A stretch of 64,000 nucleotides of DNA from Bacillus sp. REN16 (GCF_020731355.1 NZ_JAJFZK010000013.1:1-64000); one strand, 5' to 3'. Counted from the first letter of the stretch, positions 8,557 to 17,360 are shown. Numbers and translations: made by a program. Notes: generated by a model from the letters alone, not told the origin.

Positions 8557-8844
8557 GAGATACACCTCCTGAAAACTATACTTATATTGTATTAAAAATC
8601 AATATTGTTGTTGCTCGTCTATTTCAATTATTAATTAATAATATAAAAATAATAAGTGCTTCTTCTATATATATTCTACAAGATATGTTAATAAACCTCT
8701 ATGTTAACAACATCATTTATGACAATTTTATTTTTTATTCACTTAAACATTTACTATTGTAACCAGCAATTTCCAATGCTACACATTTTTCAGTAAAATA
8801 GATTAAAAAAGTTCTGGACATACTACCAAATGGAGGTGTTATCT

Positions 8845-9372
8845 GTGGCAGATGCTGAAAAAAAGAATCCAGAACTTGAACAAAACAAAAAAGAACGTGA
8901 GATGCCTTTGATTGGTAAGGTTGTTGTGATTGGTTTGTTCGGGGGTATTTTTTGGAGCCTGTTATCTTATTTTACGTATGTTTTTCACTTTACAGAACTG
9001 AGCCCTAATCTTGTCCTTAAGCCATGGATCCTTGGTGACTGGAAAAATCGTGTGTTAGGTCAGTTTATTGGAGTTGTAGTGATTGGTATTATATCAATCG
9101 GTGTAGCACTTTTATATTATGCTTTTTTAAAAAAATTTCAATCGATTTGGGTTGGTGCCGGGTTTGGTATTGTTTTATGGCTAATTGTCTTTTATGTGTT
9201 TAATCCAATCTTTCCGGATATTAAAACCGTTGCAGAACTAAAACGGGATACAGTTATTACTACAATATGCTTTTATATTCTATATGGTGTCTTTATTGGT
9301 TATTCGATTTCATTTGAGCATAATGAAATGCGGGATGAGAGGCAAGCAGAGGCCGTCTCTACAAATGAGTAG
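8845..9372 (+). CDS. yqhR: Conserved membrane protein YqhR-like
   Basis: The product has 175 residues with a charged N terminus and four membrane spans (about 22-44, 65-90, 97-117 and 133-155). An ATG at 8830 overlaps the ribosome-binding site (ATGGAGG). The GTG at 8845 is eight bases after GGAGG and gives MADAEKKNPELEQ, so it is the better start. The function is unknown. YqhR is conserved in this position in Bacillus, although yqhQ, which precedes it in B. subtilis, is absent here. Confidence 0.75.
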   Translation: MADAEKKNPELEQNKKEREMPLIGKVVVIGLFGGIFWSLLSYFTYVFHFTELSPNLVLKPWILGDWKNRVLGQFIGVVVIGIISIGVALLYYAFLKKFQSIWVGAGFGIVLWLIVFYVFNPIFPDIKTVAELKRDTVITTICFYILYGVFIGYSISFEHNEMRDERQAEAVSTNE

Positions 9373-9392
9373 GTGATAATGGGAAAATTATG

Positions 9393-9426
9393 ATAGAATG
9401 TTCTTGTTCGAACATTCTATTTTTAA
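9393..9426 (+). terminator. yqhR terminator
   Basis: ATAGAATGTTC pairs with GAACATTCTAT (11 bp, six-base loop), followed by TTTTAAG. Confidence 0.8.
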
Positions 9427-9528
9427 GGGAGTTTTGACTCCTTGGCAATTGTACGAATTGTCGTAATAGGTGTTTGCGGCTACAAACTTGCTCTTTGTCG
9501 AAGTTAGAGCACTTAGGGGGAAAGCTAG

Positions 9529-10590
9529 ATGAGTAAATTAGAAAAATTACGGGAAAGTTTTTCTGGCTTTGGAATCGATGGATTATTAGTTGCCAATAGC
9601 TACAACAGACGTTACATAACAAATTTCACTGGTACAGCTGGAGTAGCTCTCATTTCTGAAAATGGGGCCGTTTTTATTACCGATTTTCGCTATGTTGAGC
9701 AAGCAAATGAACAAGTAAAGGAATTTGACATTGTGCAGCACTCAGGTCCGATTATTGAAGAAGTTGCTAAACAAGCTGAAAAATTAGGAATTAAAAAGCT
9801 TGGCTTTGAGCAAGAGGACCTATCATATGCGACATTTACCGCATATGACAAAGAAGTGAAAGCCGAACTTGTTCCAGTTTCGGGTGCAATTGAAAAGTTA
9901 CGCTTGATTAAGACAGAATCAGAGATTAAGATATTAAAGGAAGCAGCGGAGATAGCTGACGCCGCCTTTACATATATCTTAGATGTGATTCGTCCTGGTA
10001 TTACAGAAATTGAAGTTTCAACTGAGTTAGAATTCTTTATGCGAAAACAAGGAGCCACTTCATCTTCATTCGATACAATTGTTGCATCAGGCTTTCGTTC
10101 AGCCTTACCGCATGGGGTAGCAAGCGACAAAGTAATTGAAAAAGGTGATTTTGTAACCCTTGATTATGGTGCATATTATAAAGGATATTGTTCTGACATC
10201 ACTCGTACCGTTGCAGTAGGTACTCCTAGTGATGAACTGAAAAATATTTATGATGTGGTTTTAGAAGCTCAACTTCGTGGCATGGCAGGTATCAAGGCTG
10301 GCATTACAGGTAAAGAAGCCGATGCACTTACTCGTGATTATATTACGGAAAAAGGCTATGGCGAATATTTTGGTCATTCAACTGGCCATGGACTTGGTAT
10401 GGAGGTTCATGAGCAACCTTCGCTATCTTTCCGTTCTGATAATGTGCTTGAGCCGGGCATGATTGTTACATGTGAACCAGGAATTTACATAGCAGGATTA
10501 GGTGGCGTGAGAATTGAAGATGATGTAGTTGTTAAGGAAAATGGAAACGAAACGCTCACTTTCTCTAAAAAGGAATTAATCATTCTTTAG
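9529..10590 (+). CDS. yqhT: Xaa-Pro dipeptidase/aminopeptidase, M24 family (YqhT-like)
   Basis: The 353-residue protein has a creatinase-like N-terminal domain (1-125) and a pita-bread metallopeptidase domain. All five metal ligands are present: Asp212 and Asp223 (LDYGAYYKGYCSD), His287 (HSTGHGLG), Glu316 (TCEPGIYI) and Glu330 (GVRIED). It should release the N-terminal residue before proline in the cytoplasm. It directly precedes efp, as in most Bacillus. A link to turnover of proline-rich peptides is only guilt by association. AGGGGGAAAG precedes the ATG. Confidence 0.93.
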   Translation: MSKLEKLRESFSGFGIDGLLVANSYNRRYITNFTGTAGVALISENGAVFITDFRYVEQANEQVKEFDIVQHSGPIIEEVAKQAEKLGIKKLGFEQEDLSYATFTAYDKEVKAELVPVSGAIEKLRLIKTESEIKILKEAAEIADAAFTYILDVIRPGITEIEVSTELEFFMRKQGATSSSFDTIVASGFRSALPHGVASDKVIEKGDFVTLDYGAYYKGYCSDITRTVAVGTPSDELKNIYDVVLEAQLRGMAGIKAGITGKEADALTRDYITEKGYGEYFGHSTGHGLGMEVHEQPSLSFRSDNVLEPGMIVTCEPGIYIAGLGGVRIEDDVVVKENGNETLTFSKKELIIL

Positions 10591-10627
10591 ACAAAGTTTT
10601 CGGAATTGAATTAGGAGGAAATAGTAT

Positions 10628-11185
10628 ATGATTTCAGTTAACGATTTTCGTACAGGTTTAACAATTGAAGTAGATGGCGGAATTTGGAGAGTAATGGACT
10701 TCCAACACGTGAAGCCTGGTAAAGGTGCCGCATTCGTACGTTCAAAGCTTCGTAATTTACGCTCAGGTAATGTGCAGGAAAAAACATTCCGTGCGGGAGA
10801 AAAAGTGGCAAAAGCGCAAATCGAAAACCGCAGAATGCAATATCTATATGCAAATGGCGATTCTCACGTATTTATGGACAATGAATCTTATGAGCAAATC
10901 GAACTGCCAGCATCAGCGATTGAGTATGAATTAAAATTCTTGAAAGAGAATATGGAAGTGCACATCATGATGTTCCAATCTGAAACACTTGGGGTTGAGC
11001 TTCCAAACACAGTTGAGCTTAAAGTTGTTGAAACAGAGCCTGGTATTAAAGGGGACACAGCTTCAGGCGGTTCCAAACCAGCTAAACTTGAGACAGGTTT
11101 AATTGTACAGGTTCCTTTCTTCATTAATGAAGGCGATGTGTTAATCATCAACACAGATGAAGGATCTTACATTTCACGTGCATAA
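10628..11185 (+). CDS. efp: Translation elongation factor P
   Basis: EF-P relieves ribosome stalling at polyproline. The 185-residue length and three-domain layout are standard: a KOW-like N domain (1-63), then two OB folds. The modified-residue loop is [10 protein letters not shown] (near residue 29-38), and the C-terminal signature is [16 protein letters not shown]...[17 protein letters not shown] lies just upstream and the gene is 37 bp after the peptidase, so the two are probably co-transcribed. Confidence 0.98.
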   Translation: MISVNDFRTGLTIEVDGGIWRVMDFQHVKPGKGAAFVRSKLRNLRSGNVQEKTFRAGEKVAKAQIENRRMQYLYANGDSHVFMDNESYEQIELPASAIEYELKFLKENMEVHIMMFQSETLGVELPNTVELKVVETEPGIKGDTASGGSKPAKLETGLIVQVPFFINEGDVLIINTDEGSYISRA

Positions 11186-11203
11186 TAATAAATAATGATG
11201 AGG

Positions 11204-11232
11204 ACTCACCGATTTCGGTGGGTTCTTTTTTT
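11204..11232 (+). terminator. efp terminator
   Basis: ACTCACCG pairs with CGGTGGGT around ATTT, followed by a long T run. Confidence 0.85.
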
Positions 11233-11249
11233 ATTTTTGGATGCATCTT

Positions 11250-11525
11250 CGCAACCGCCCTATTCGGTATATCACTAAATCGAGAAACGATAAATGGTAT
11301 ACCGCAAATGCTCCTATCGGTATATCATTGAGTCGAGAAACGATAAATGGTATACCACAAATGCTCCTATCGGTATATCACAGAGTCGAAAAACGATAAG
11401 TGCTATACCGCAACCGCTTCTAGCGGTATATCACGGAGTCGAAAAACGATAAGTGGTATACCGCAACCGCTCCTATCGGTATATCACGGAGTCGAAAAAC
11501 GATAAATGGTATACCGCAAACACTC
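11250..11525. repeat. Array of five 53-bp tandem hairpin repeats
   Basis: Units begin at 11265, 11318, 11371, 11424 and 11477, an exact 53-bp period, preceded by a partial unit tail at about 11250. The consensus begins CGGTATATCACNGAGTCGAA and ends GGTATACCGCAAnnGCTCCTAT. Outer arms CGGTATA/TATACCG and inner TCG/CGA can form a cruciform or RNA hairpin on either strand. Spacers are conserved rather than unique, so this is not CRISPR. Two more units lie at 297-395. The array fills most of the 430-bp gap between efp and yqhV. Confidence 0.93.
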
Positions 11526-11616
11526 CATTCAAGCAACTCCTCAAAATTTCTTCTTCTGAAAATCCCCCCACAAGCATAGGTTGTACAAAAGAAAATGAAA
11601 TTGGGTGGGGACTTCA

Positions 11617-11898
11617 ATGAAACGAATGTTTTCGATGTTTGATTCTACTGTACTGACGATGGCTGGACTAAGGATCCTATCTGGATGCTTAGAGATCACG
11701 GCGGCCATTTTAATGCTGGTTTTTAATGATGTGAAAAAAGCCTTAGCTGTTAATGCGACACTTGCCATTTTCGGACCGCTTATTTTGATCGCGACGATGT
11801 CGATTGGTCTAATTGGCTTAGCGGATCAGTTGTCTTATTCAAAGTTACTATTCATAGGGCTTGGAGTTGCGTTTATTTTGTATGGAATCTTCCGGTAG
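11617..11898 (+). CDS. yqhV: YqhV-like small membrane protein (DUF2619 type)
   Basis: The product has 93 residues, the length of B. subtilis YqhV, with three hydrophobic spans (about 12-32, 40-62 and 70-92). The ATG at 11617, six bases after GGTGGGG, is preferred to an in-frame GTG at 11605 that overlaps the ribosome-binding site. The function is unknown. It always sits just before spoIIIAA in Bacillus, and here an intervening sigma-E promoter separates the two units. Confidence 0.8.
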   Translation: MKRMFSMFDSTVLTMAGLRILSGCLEITAAILMLVFNDVKKALAVNATLAIFGPLILIATMSIGLIGLADQLSYSKLLFIGLGVAFILYGIFR

Positions 11899-11914
11899 AA
11901 ATCTGCCTTCGTAG

Positions 11915-11942
11915 GCATAATGTGTCCAAGCTAGCATACATT
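11915..11942 (+). promoter_or_regulatory. Sigma-E promoter of the spoIIIA operon
   Basis: The -10 element CATACATT (11935-11942) is a perfect sigma-E match, with GCATAAT 13 bases upstream as the -35. This fits the known mother-cell expression of spoIIIA. Confidence 0.75.
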
Positions 11943-11975
11943 GAATTATGAGAGAGAATATGAGGAGTTTACTAT

Positions 11976-12899
11976 ATGAAAGAAATAGTCGAGGTTTTAC
12001 CGAAATCAATCGCTAATCTACTAGCTAAGTATCCTCCAGAACGAACAGACAAAATGGAAGAAATCCGAATCAGGGTCTCACGTCCGCTTGAAACCATTGA
12101 GAATGGAGTTCCGATTTTTCACAATTATAACGTCACTGGTGAAGACGCCATTCAGCTCCTGAACAAGCTTGGGCAATACTCCATATATACGCTTGAGGAA
12201 GAGCTGAAACGCGGCTATGTCACAATCCAAGGCGGGCATCGAGTGGGACTGGCTGGTAAGGTCATCACTGAAAATGGAATGGTTAAAGCCATTCGCGATG
12301 TAACATCTTTCAATATTCGGGTTGCCAAACAAAAAATCGGTGTTGCTGAACCACTTGCACCTTATCTCTATAACTCATATTGGAAAAACACGATTATCAT
12401 TGGTCCGCCGCAAACCGGTAAAACAACGTTATTAAGGGACCTTGCAAGGATGATCAGCTCGGGAATTGAAACAAGACGTATTCCCGCAATGAAGGTAGGA
12501 ATTGTTGATGAGCGTTCTGAGATTGCTGGATGTGTAAAAGGCGTTCCACAAGCATCTCTAGGACCAAGAGTGGATGTCCTGGATGCCTGTCCAAAGGCAG
12601 AAGGCATGATGATGATGATCAGATCAATGAGTCCTGATGTTCTAATAGTGGACGAGATTGGTAGAGAAGAGGACAGTCAGGCAATTTTGGAGGCTGTAAA
12701 TGCTGGTGTAAGTTTAATTGTCACAGCACATGGTCATCAAGTTTCCGACCTCTTAAAGCGACCGTCTTTAGAAAAAATAATTAATGCAGGAGTTATTGAG
12801 AGATTTGTAGAGTTATCACGCACAAATGGTCCAGGTACTGTAAAAGCCATCCTTGGTCCAACTGGAAAGCAACTTTTACCAAAAGCGAGCGTGAAATAA
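11976..12899 (+). CDS. spoIIIAA: Stage III sporulation protein AA, secretion-type ATPase
   Basis: SpoIIIAA is the cytosolic ATPase of the mother cell-forespore channel and is related to type II/IV secretion ATPases. The 307-residue product has Walker A GPPQTGKTT at 143-151 and Walker B VLIVDEIG near 229-236. The region between, with DERSEIAG, carries the conserved acidic box. GAGGAG precedes the ATG. It is the first gene of an eight-gene operon, and its stop abuts the spoIIIAB start. Confidence 0.97.
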   Translation: MKEIVEVLPKSIANLLAKYPPERTDKMEEIRIRVSRPLETIENGVPIFHNYNVTGEDAIQLLNKLGQYSIYTLEEELKRGYVTIQGGHRVGLAGKVITENGMVKAIRDVTSFNIRVAKQKIGVAEPLAPYLYNSYWKNTIIIGPPQTGKTTLLRDLARMISSGIETRRIPAMKVGIVDERSEIAGCVKGVPQASLGPRVDVLDACPKAEGMMMMIRSMSPDVLIVDEIGREEDSQAILEAVNAGVSLIVTAHGHQVSDLLKRPSLEKIINAGVIERFVELSRTNGPGTVKAILGPTGKQLLPKASVK

Positions 12900-13415
12900 A
12901 TGATAAAAATATTTGGTGCTATTTTAATATTACTTGCAACAACATGGGCTGGGTTTGAAGCAGCGCGAAAGTTAAGTGAGAGGCCACGCCAGCTGAGGAT
13001 GCTAAAAACCGCTTTGCAATCACTAGAAGCGGAAATCATGTATGGGCATGTCCCGTTAATTGATGTTGCTACACATCTATCACGGCAAATCCCTAAACCG
13101 ATTTCCTATTTTTTCGAGGGGTTTGCAAAACGGCTTCAAACTGGCGAGGTTAGTGTAAAGGTAGCATGGGATGAGAGTCTGAAAGAAGTGTCCAAGCAGA
13201 CTGCATTTCACCAAGGAGAAATTGAGATTCTTCAGCAGTTTGGTGAGACGCTTGGGCAGCATGACAGAACCTCACAGCAAAAACATATTAAACTTGCGAT
13301 TACCCATCTTGAGAGAGAAGAAAGCGATGCAAGAGATAGACAATTCCGGTATGAAAAAATGGTGAAAAGCCTGGGCTTTTTGTCAGGATTATTAGTAGTC
13401 ATTTTATTGATTTAG
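12900..13415 (+). CDS. spoIIIAB: Stage III sporulation protein AB
   Basis: The 171-residue protein resembles GspF-type secretion components. It has an N-terminal membrane segment (about 3-20), a helical cytoplasmic domain and a C-terminal segment (about 155-171, LGFLSGLLVVILLI). It is a mother-cell membrane part of the SpoIIIA-SpoIIQ channel. The ATG follows the spoIIIAA TAA without a gap, so translational coupling is likely. Confidence 0.96.
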   Translation: MIKIFGAILILLATTWAGFEAARKLSERPRQLRMLKTALQSLEAEIMYGHVPLIDVATHLSRQIPKPISYFFEGFAKRLQTGEVSVKVAWDESLKEVSKQTAFHQGEIEILQQFGETLGQHDRTSQQKHIKLAITHLEREESDARDRQFRYEKMVKSLGFLSGLLVVILLI

Positions 13416-13430
13416 GGGGAGAAGAAGCGC

Positions 13431-13637
13431 ATGGGAGTGGATGTAAATATTATTTTTCAAATAGCCGGTGTAGGAATTGTGGTTGCCTTTCTCCATACAA
13501 TCCTAGATCAGATGGGTAAAAAGGAGTACGCCCAGTGGGTTACATTGTTGGGCTTCATCTATATTTTGTTTATGGTTGCAACAATCGTAGAGGACCTCTT
13601 TAAAAAGATTAAAGCTGTATTCCTCTTTCAGGGATAA
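13431..13637 (+). CDS. spoIIIAC: Stage III sporulation protein AC
   Basis: The 68-residue protein has two membrane helices (about 7-26 and 36-57). The family is a small paralogue of SpoIIIAD and is required for sigma-G activity in the forespore. GGGGGAGAAG precedes the ATG. Confidence 0.95.
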   Translation: MGVDVNIIFQIAGVGIVVAFLHTILDQMGKKEYAQWVTLLGFIYILFMVATIVEDLFKKIKAVFLFQG

Positions 13638-13651
13638 GGAGGGGATGAGCG

Positions 13652-14041
13652 ATTGAGATTATACAAATCGTTGGATTAGGTTTAATTGGAACCTTTCTAG
13701 CACTCATTGTAAAAGAACAGAAACCAACCTTTGCCTTTTTGCTAGTCGTGTTTATCGGATGTGTCATTTTTCTCTTTTTAGTCGGAGAAATTGCAGATAT
13801 CATTCGGATGCTCGAAAAGGTCGCGATTAACGCAAATGTGAACACTGTGTATGTGGAAACCATTCTCAAGATCATTGGAATAGCGTACATCGCTGAATTT
13901 GGAGCACAAATTACCAAAGATGCAGGTCAAGGATCCATTGCCTCAAAGATTGAACTTGGAGGAAAAATTTTAATTTTAGCAATGGCGATACCAATTTTAA
14001 CAGTATTAATAGAAACAATCATTGGACTTATTCCTAGTTAA
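13652..14041 (+). CDS. spoIIIAD: Stage III sporulation protein AD, apparently starting with ATT
   Basis: From 13652 the reading frame gives I/M-EIIQIVGLGLIGTFLALIVKEQ, the expected family N terminus, and a 129-residue protein close to the usual 133. A TGA lies two codons upstream in frame, and no ATG, GTG or TTG occurs until 13739, which would delete the first 29 residues including the first membrane helix. AAGGAGGGG ends at 13644, with GGAGG nine bases before the ATT. The protein has three or four membrane spans and works with SpoIIIAC in the channel. The identity is certain; the ATT start is an inference. Confidence 0.88.
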   Translation: MEIIQIVGLGLIGTFLALIVKEQKPTFAFLLVVFIGCVIFLFLVGEIADIIRMLEKVAINANVNTVYVETILKIIGIAYIAEFGAQITKDAGQGSIASKIELGGKILILAMAIPILTVLIETIIGLIPS

Positions 14042-14077
14042 ATCATTGGAACAAATGTTTCAAGGGGGGTGATTGGC

Positions 14078-15274
14078 GTGACTGGTACCAGAGTCTTTTC
14101 TTTCCTGGCTTTATTGCTTTTCTTTTTTTCTTTGCCTCAATTTGTACAAGCATCACCCTCACAACAAGAAATCATCGACGAACAAATTCAACATCAGGTT
14201 GAGGAACAGCTCGAAACCCTCGGCATTGATGAAATAAAACAATACTGGGATGAAATCGTAACCGAATACGGGGGGTATCTCCCTGAAAGTCAAAAGGGCA
14301 GTTTGCTGGATTTCATCCGGGGCGAGAAGGAGCTATCACTGAAAGAATGGCTGCTTGGACTCGTCAAATTCGTGTTTCACGAGATAATTGCAAACGGAAA
14401 ACTTTTGAGCACACTGATTATGCTTACGATTTTTAGTATGTTTTTACAAACCCTGCAAAATTCATTTGAAAAAAGTGCTGTCAGCAAGGTGGCGTATTCG
14501 ATTGTCTACATGGTGTTAATCATCATCGCGCTAAATAGCTTCCGCGTTGCCATTATGTACACGGAGCAAGCAATCCAGTCGATGATCAATTTTATATTAG
14601 CGCTAGTGCCGTTATTGCTTGCCTTAGTAGCATCCTCAGGAGGAATTACGTCTGCGGCATTTTTCCACCCGCTCATTTTATTTTTAATGAATACAAGCGG
14701 GTTGTTGATTCAATATATCGTGTTACCGCTGTTATTTATGTCGGCCCTGCTGAGCATCGTGAGTACATTAAGTGACCAGTACAAGGTGACAAAGCTTGCC
14801 CAGCTGCTTAGAAATGTGAGTATTGGAATCATTGGTGTCTTCCTGACCATCTTTCTTGGAGTGATATCCGTACAGGGGGCCACCACAGCAGTTGCGGACG
14901 GGATAACGATACGGACAGCAAAATTTATTACCGGTAATTTTATCCCTGTCATTGGCCGAATGTTTACAGATGCCACAGATACGGTTATAAGCGCCTCGGT
15001 CATTTTGAAAAATACAGTAGGGATTTTTGGGTTAGTCATTTTACTATTAATTGCTGCATTTCCGGCGATTAAAGTGCTATCCCTGGCAATTATTTATAAG
15101 CTGGCAGCAGCACTCTTACAGCCGCTTGGCGGTGGGCCGATCATCGCCTGCTTGGATATCATCAGTAAAAGTGTGATTTATATTTTTGCAGCATTAGCTA
15201 TCGTGTCACTTATGTTTTTCTTAAGTATCACGGTTATTATCGCTGCTGGAAACCTGACCTTGATGGTGAGATAG
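14078..15274 (+). CDS. spoIIIAE: Stage III sporulation protein AE
   Basis: The product has 398 residues: an N-terminal signal-like helix (about 6-24, ending near QAS), a charged extracytoplasmic segment (30-100), then six to eight membrane spans to the C terminus. It is the largest membrane component of the SpoIIIA channel. GTG 14078 is eight bases from the GGGGGG ribosome-binding site. GTG 14069 overlaps that site and is less likely. Confidence 0.95.
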   Translation: MTGTRVFSFLALLLFFFSLPQFVQASPSQQEIIDEQIQHQVEEQLETLGIDEIKQYWDEIVTEYGGYLPESQKGSLLDFIRGEKELSLKEWLLGLVKFVFHEIIANGKLLSTLIMLTIFSMFLQTLQNSFEKSAVSKVAYSIVYMVLIIIALNSFRVAIMYTEQAIQSMINFILALVPLLLALVASSGGITSAAFFHPLILFLMNTSGLLIQYIVLPLLFMSALLSIVSTLSDQYKVTKLAQLLRNVSIGIIGVFLTIFLGVISVQGATTAVADGITIRTAKFITGNFIPVIGRMFTDATDTVISASVILKNTVGIFGLVILLLIAAFPAIKVLSLAIIYKLAAALLQPLGGGPIIACLDIISKSVIYIFAALAIVSLMFFLSITVIIAAGNLTLMVR

Positions 15275-15276
15275 AA

Positions 15277-15394
15277 AAGTGTAAGGCGCCTGCTTATCGG
15301 CGACAAGCATAAGACGAGCGCTGACAGAAGGTATTTTTTACCTTCCGAAGCGATTGGCTTATGACCTCGAGCCCATGGCGCCTGGAACTAGACA
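15277..15394 (+). repeat. Family A dispersed repeat inside the spoIIIA operon
   Basis: The element runs from GTAAGGCGCC to GGCGCCTGGAACTAGAC and contains the shared core GACAAGCATAAGACGAGCGC, then GAAGCGATTGGCTTATGACC. It matches copies at 37697 and 56918 and, inverted, 30890. It fills the spoIIIAE-spoIIIAF gap and ends ten bases before the spoIIIAF ribosome-binding site. Confidence 0.85.
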
Positions 15395-15407
15395 AAAGAT
15401 TTAGGAG

Positions 15408-16058
15408 GTGAGGACACTGAGTTTTATTGCCGAATGGGTCACAAATATTATTTTATTTATTTTACTTGCCACAATTATGGACATGCTGTTGCCGAGTTCG
15501 AGTATGCAAAAATACGTGAAAATGGTAACGGGTCTGTTATTAATCCTAATTATCTTAACTCCATTGTTCTCCCTGTTTAAATCTGATTTGGATCAGGCAT
15601 TGTTAAATATGAACTTAAAACCGGTTCAAACTGAAAAAAATCTAGAAAATTTAATAGATTTGAAGAAAAAAGAAATACAAGCCTCACAACGTGCATATGC
15701 TTTAGAAACAGTGCAAGTCCAAATGAGAAACGATGTTGAAGAGGAGTTGATGACGAAACAATCCAATCTAACAGTTCAAAAAGTTAATATACTCCTAAAT
15801 AGTGAAATCGAAAACAATGACACTGTTACTTATGATGACATTCAATCAATCGAGGTGGTGTTATCAGAAGAGACTGCCGAGCCAGATGATGTCCCAGTGG
15901 TCAAACCGGTTGAGATTAATACCTCCAAGCAGATTAAACCAGTGTATAAAAAAGCAGATCAAACCAATGTCAAAGCAATCGCAAAATCATTATCCACCAG
16001 ATGGGAAATGGACTCAGAAAAGATTGTAGTCACTGTGGAAGGGGGGAAAGAGTCGTAG
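15408..16058 (+). CDS. spoIIIAF: Stage III sporulation protein AF
   Basis: The product has 213-216 residues, with two N-terminal membrane helices (about 10-30 and 38-58) and a C-terminal extracytoplasmic ring-building-like domain (about 100-216). GTG 15408 overlaps the ribosome-binding site AGGAGG. A CTG at 15417 is eight bases from it and would give L/M-SFIAEWVTN, the start shape I expect for SpoIIIAF, so CTG initiation is possible. A repeat element separates it from spoIIIAE, but nothing suggests the operon is broken. Confidence 0.92.
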   Translation: MRTLSFIAEWVTNIILFILLATIMDMLLPSSSMQKYVKMVTGLLLILIILTPLFSLFKSDLDQALLNMNLKPVQTEKNLENLIDLKKKEIQASQRAYALETVQVQMRNDVEEELMTKQSNLTVQKVNILLNSEIENNDTVTYDDIQSIEVVLSEETAEPDDVPVVKPVEINTSKQIKPVYKKADQTNVKAIAKSLSTRWEMDSEKIVVTVEGGKES

Positions 16059-16727
16059 ATGGAAAAGAAAAAAGGAATTTTGAACACACTCAAAGGGATA
16101 TTCCCTGGGTCCAAGGATGACCCGCCAGATAAAAAGGGAAACAAGAAAAACCAATATTTATTACTTTTATTAGCAGCTGGAGTAGTCTTTATGTTAATTA
16201 GTAATTTATTCGGTGACAAACCATCATCTTCTGTTTTGCCTGCTTCTTCGCAAGAAGTGAGCAGTAAAGATGAGCCAACTTTTGGACAGCAGAAGGATGA
16301 TGACCTGACAATGGCGATCTCCAAATATGAGGATCGTTATGAAAACGAGCTCAAGGAGGCGCTTGAAGCGATTGCGGGGGTAGAGGATGTCATCGTTTCG
16401 GTGAGTGTAGATGCTACTGAAACAAAAATACTTGAAAAAAACACCGTCACCCAAAGCCAAATCACAAATGAGGAGGATAGGGATGGCGGAAAACGACAAG
16501 TTGAGGACATTACAACAGATGAGCAAGTTGTCATCATCCGCAGTGGAGATTCAGAAACGCCAATCATCCTGAAGATTGAAAAGCCGGAAATTCGAAGTGT
16601 TCTAATCGTTGCTAAGGGTGTTGAGAACGCGAAAATAAAACAAATGGTAGTTGAGGCAGTTACAAAAGGATTTGATGTTCCAAATCATAAAGTAGCAGTT
16701 GTACCAAGGAAAACGAAGGGGGATTAA
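16059..16727 (+). CDS. spoIIIAG: Stage III sporulation protein AG
   Basis: The 222-residue protein has one membrane helix (about 31-49), a charged linker and a ring-building-motif domain (about 90-222, with EALEAIAGVEDVIVSV). SpoIIIAG homologues form the large channel ring in the intermembrane space. Its ATG directly follows the spoIIIAF stop. The acidic insert near residues 125-150 is a usual feature of the family. Confidence 0.96.
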   Translation: MEKKKGILNTLKGIFPGSKDDPPDKKGNKKNQYLLLLLAAGVVFMLISNLFGDKPSSSVLPASSQEVSSKDEPTFGQQKDDDLTMAISKYEDRYENELKEALEAIAGVEDVIVSVSVDATETKILEKNTVTQSQITNEEDRDGGKRQVEDITTDEQVVIIRSGDSETPIILKIEKPEIRSVLIVAKGVENAKIKQMVVEAVTKGFDVPNHKVAVVPRKTKGD

Positions 16728-16731
16728 TAAA

Positions 16732-17349
16732 ATGTTATTGAAAAAACAAACGGTATGGTTATTAACAATGTTAAGTCTAGTTGTTGTGTTATCTGTGTAT
16801 TATATTACAACACCTGAAAACAACAATAATGTGGCAGTAGAGCAGGATGAGCAAAAGGATACTGAAAAAGAAAATGTGGAAACAGCCACTGAAGATAAAA
16901 ATGTAAGTAAAACTGAAAATAAAGAAGGTGCAAGCGTTACTGTTGAAGAGGATGAAAATGGCAATGTGATTTCATCGATTGCAGATGATGAAATGTTTGC
17001 TGAGTTACGTCTGCAAATTGATGAGTATCGCAGTAAATTAAGAAGCAATTTGGAAGCACAAACAGCTTCTACTGAGCTTACAGCTGACCAAAAGCTTAAG
17101 GCTTATGACGAAATCACGAAGCTAGAAGAAATCAAAACAAAAGAGAAAATTATTGAAACGATGATTAAAAGTAATAACTACGAGGACGCTCTAGTTCGAG
17201 TAGAGGGTGATAAAATTAGAATTATAGTTAAATCAAAGGATAGCTCTAGTAAACAGGCCAACGATATTTTACGTCTTGTTCGCAGCGAGATAGGTGACCT
17301 TCAAAATATGGCAGTACAATTTGAATTAACTGGTGAAAAAGAAAAGTAA
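16732..17349 (+). CDS. spoIIIAH: Stage III sporulation protein AH
   Basis: The 205-residue protein has an N-terminal membrane anchor (about 7-23) and a YscJ/FliF-like ring-building domain in the C-terminal half (about 95-205). It pairs with forespore SpoIIQ to hold the channel together. An in-frame upstream codon at 16699 lies inside spoIIIAG. ATG 16732 follows GAAGGGGG by about nine bases and gives MLLKKQTVWLLTML. Confidence 0.96.
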   Translation: MLLKKQTVWLLTMLSLVVVLSVYYITTPENNNNVAVEQDEQKDTEKENVETATEDKNVSKTENKEGASVTVEEDENGNVISSIADDEMFAELRLQIDEYRSKLRSNLEAQTASTELTADQKLKAYDEITKLEEIKTKEKIIETMIKSNNYEDALVRVEGDKIRIIVKSKDSSSKQANDILRLVRSEIGDLQNMAVQFELTGEKEK

Positions 17350-17360
17350 TCCATATCTTC

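Noticed and set aside
11265-11525. CRISPR array
   Set aside because: The intervals between conserved parts are themselves conserved and the full 53-bp unit repeats; there are no unique spacers and no cas genes.
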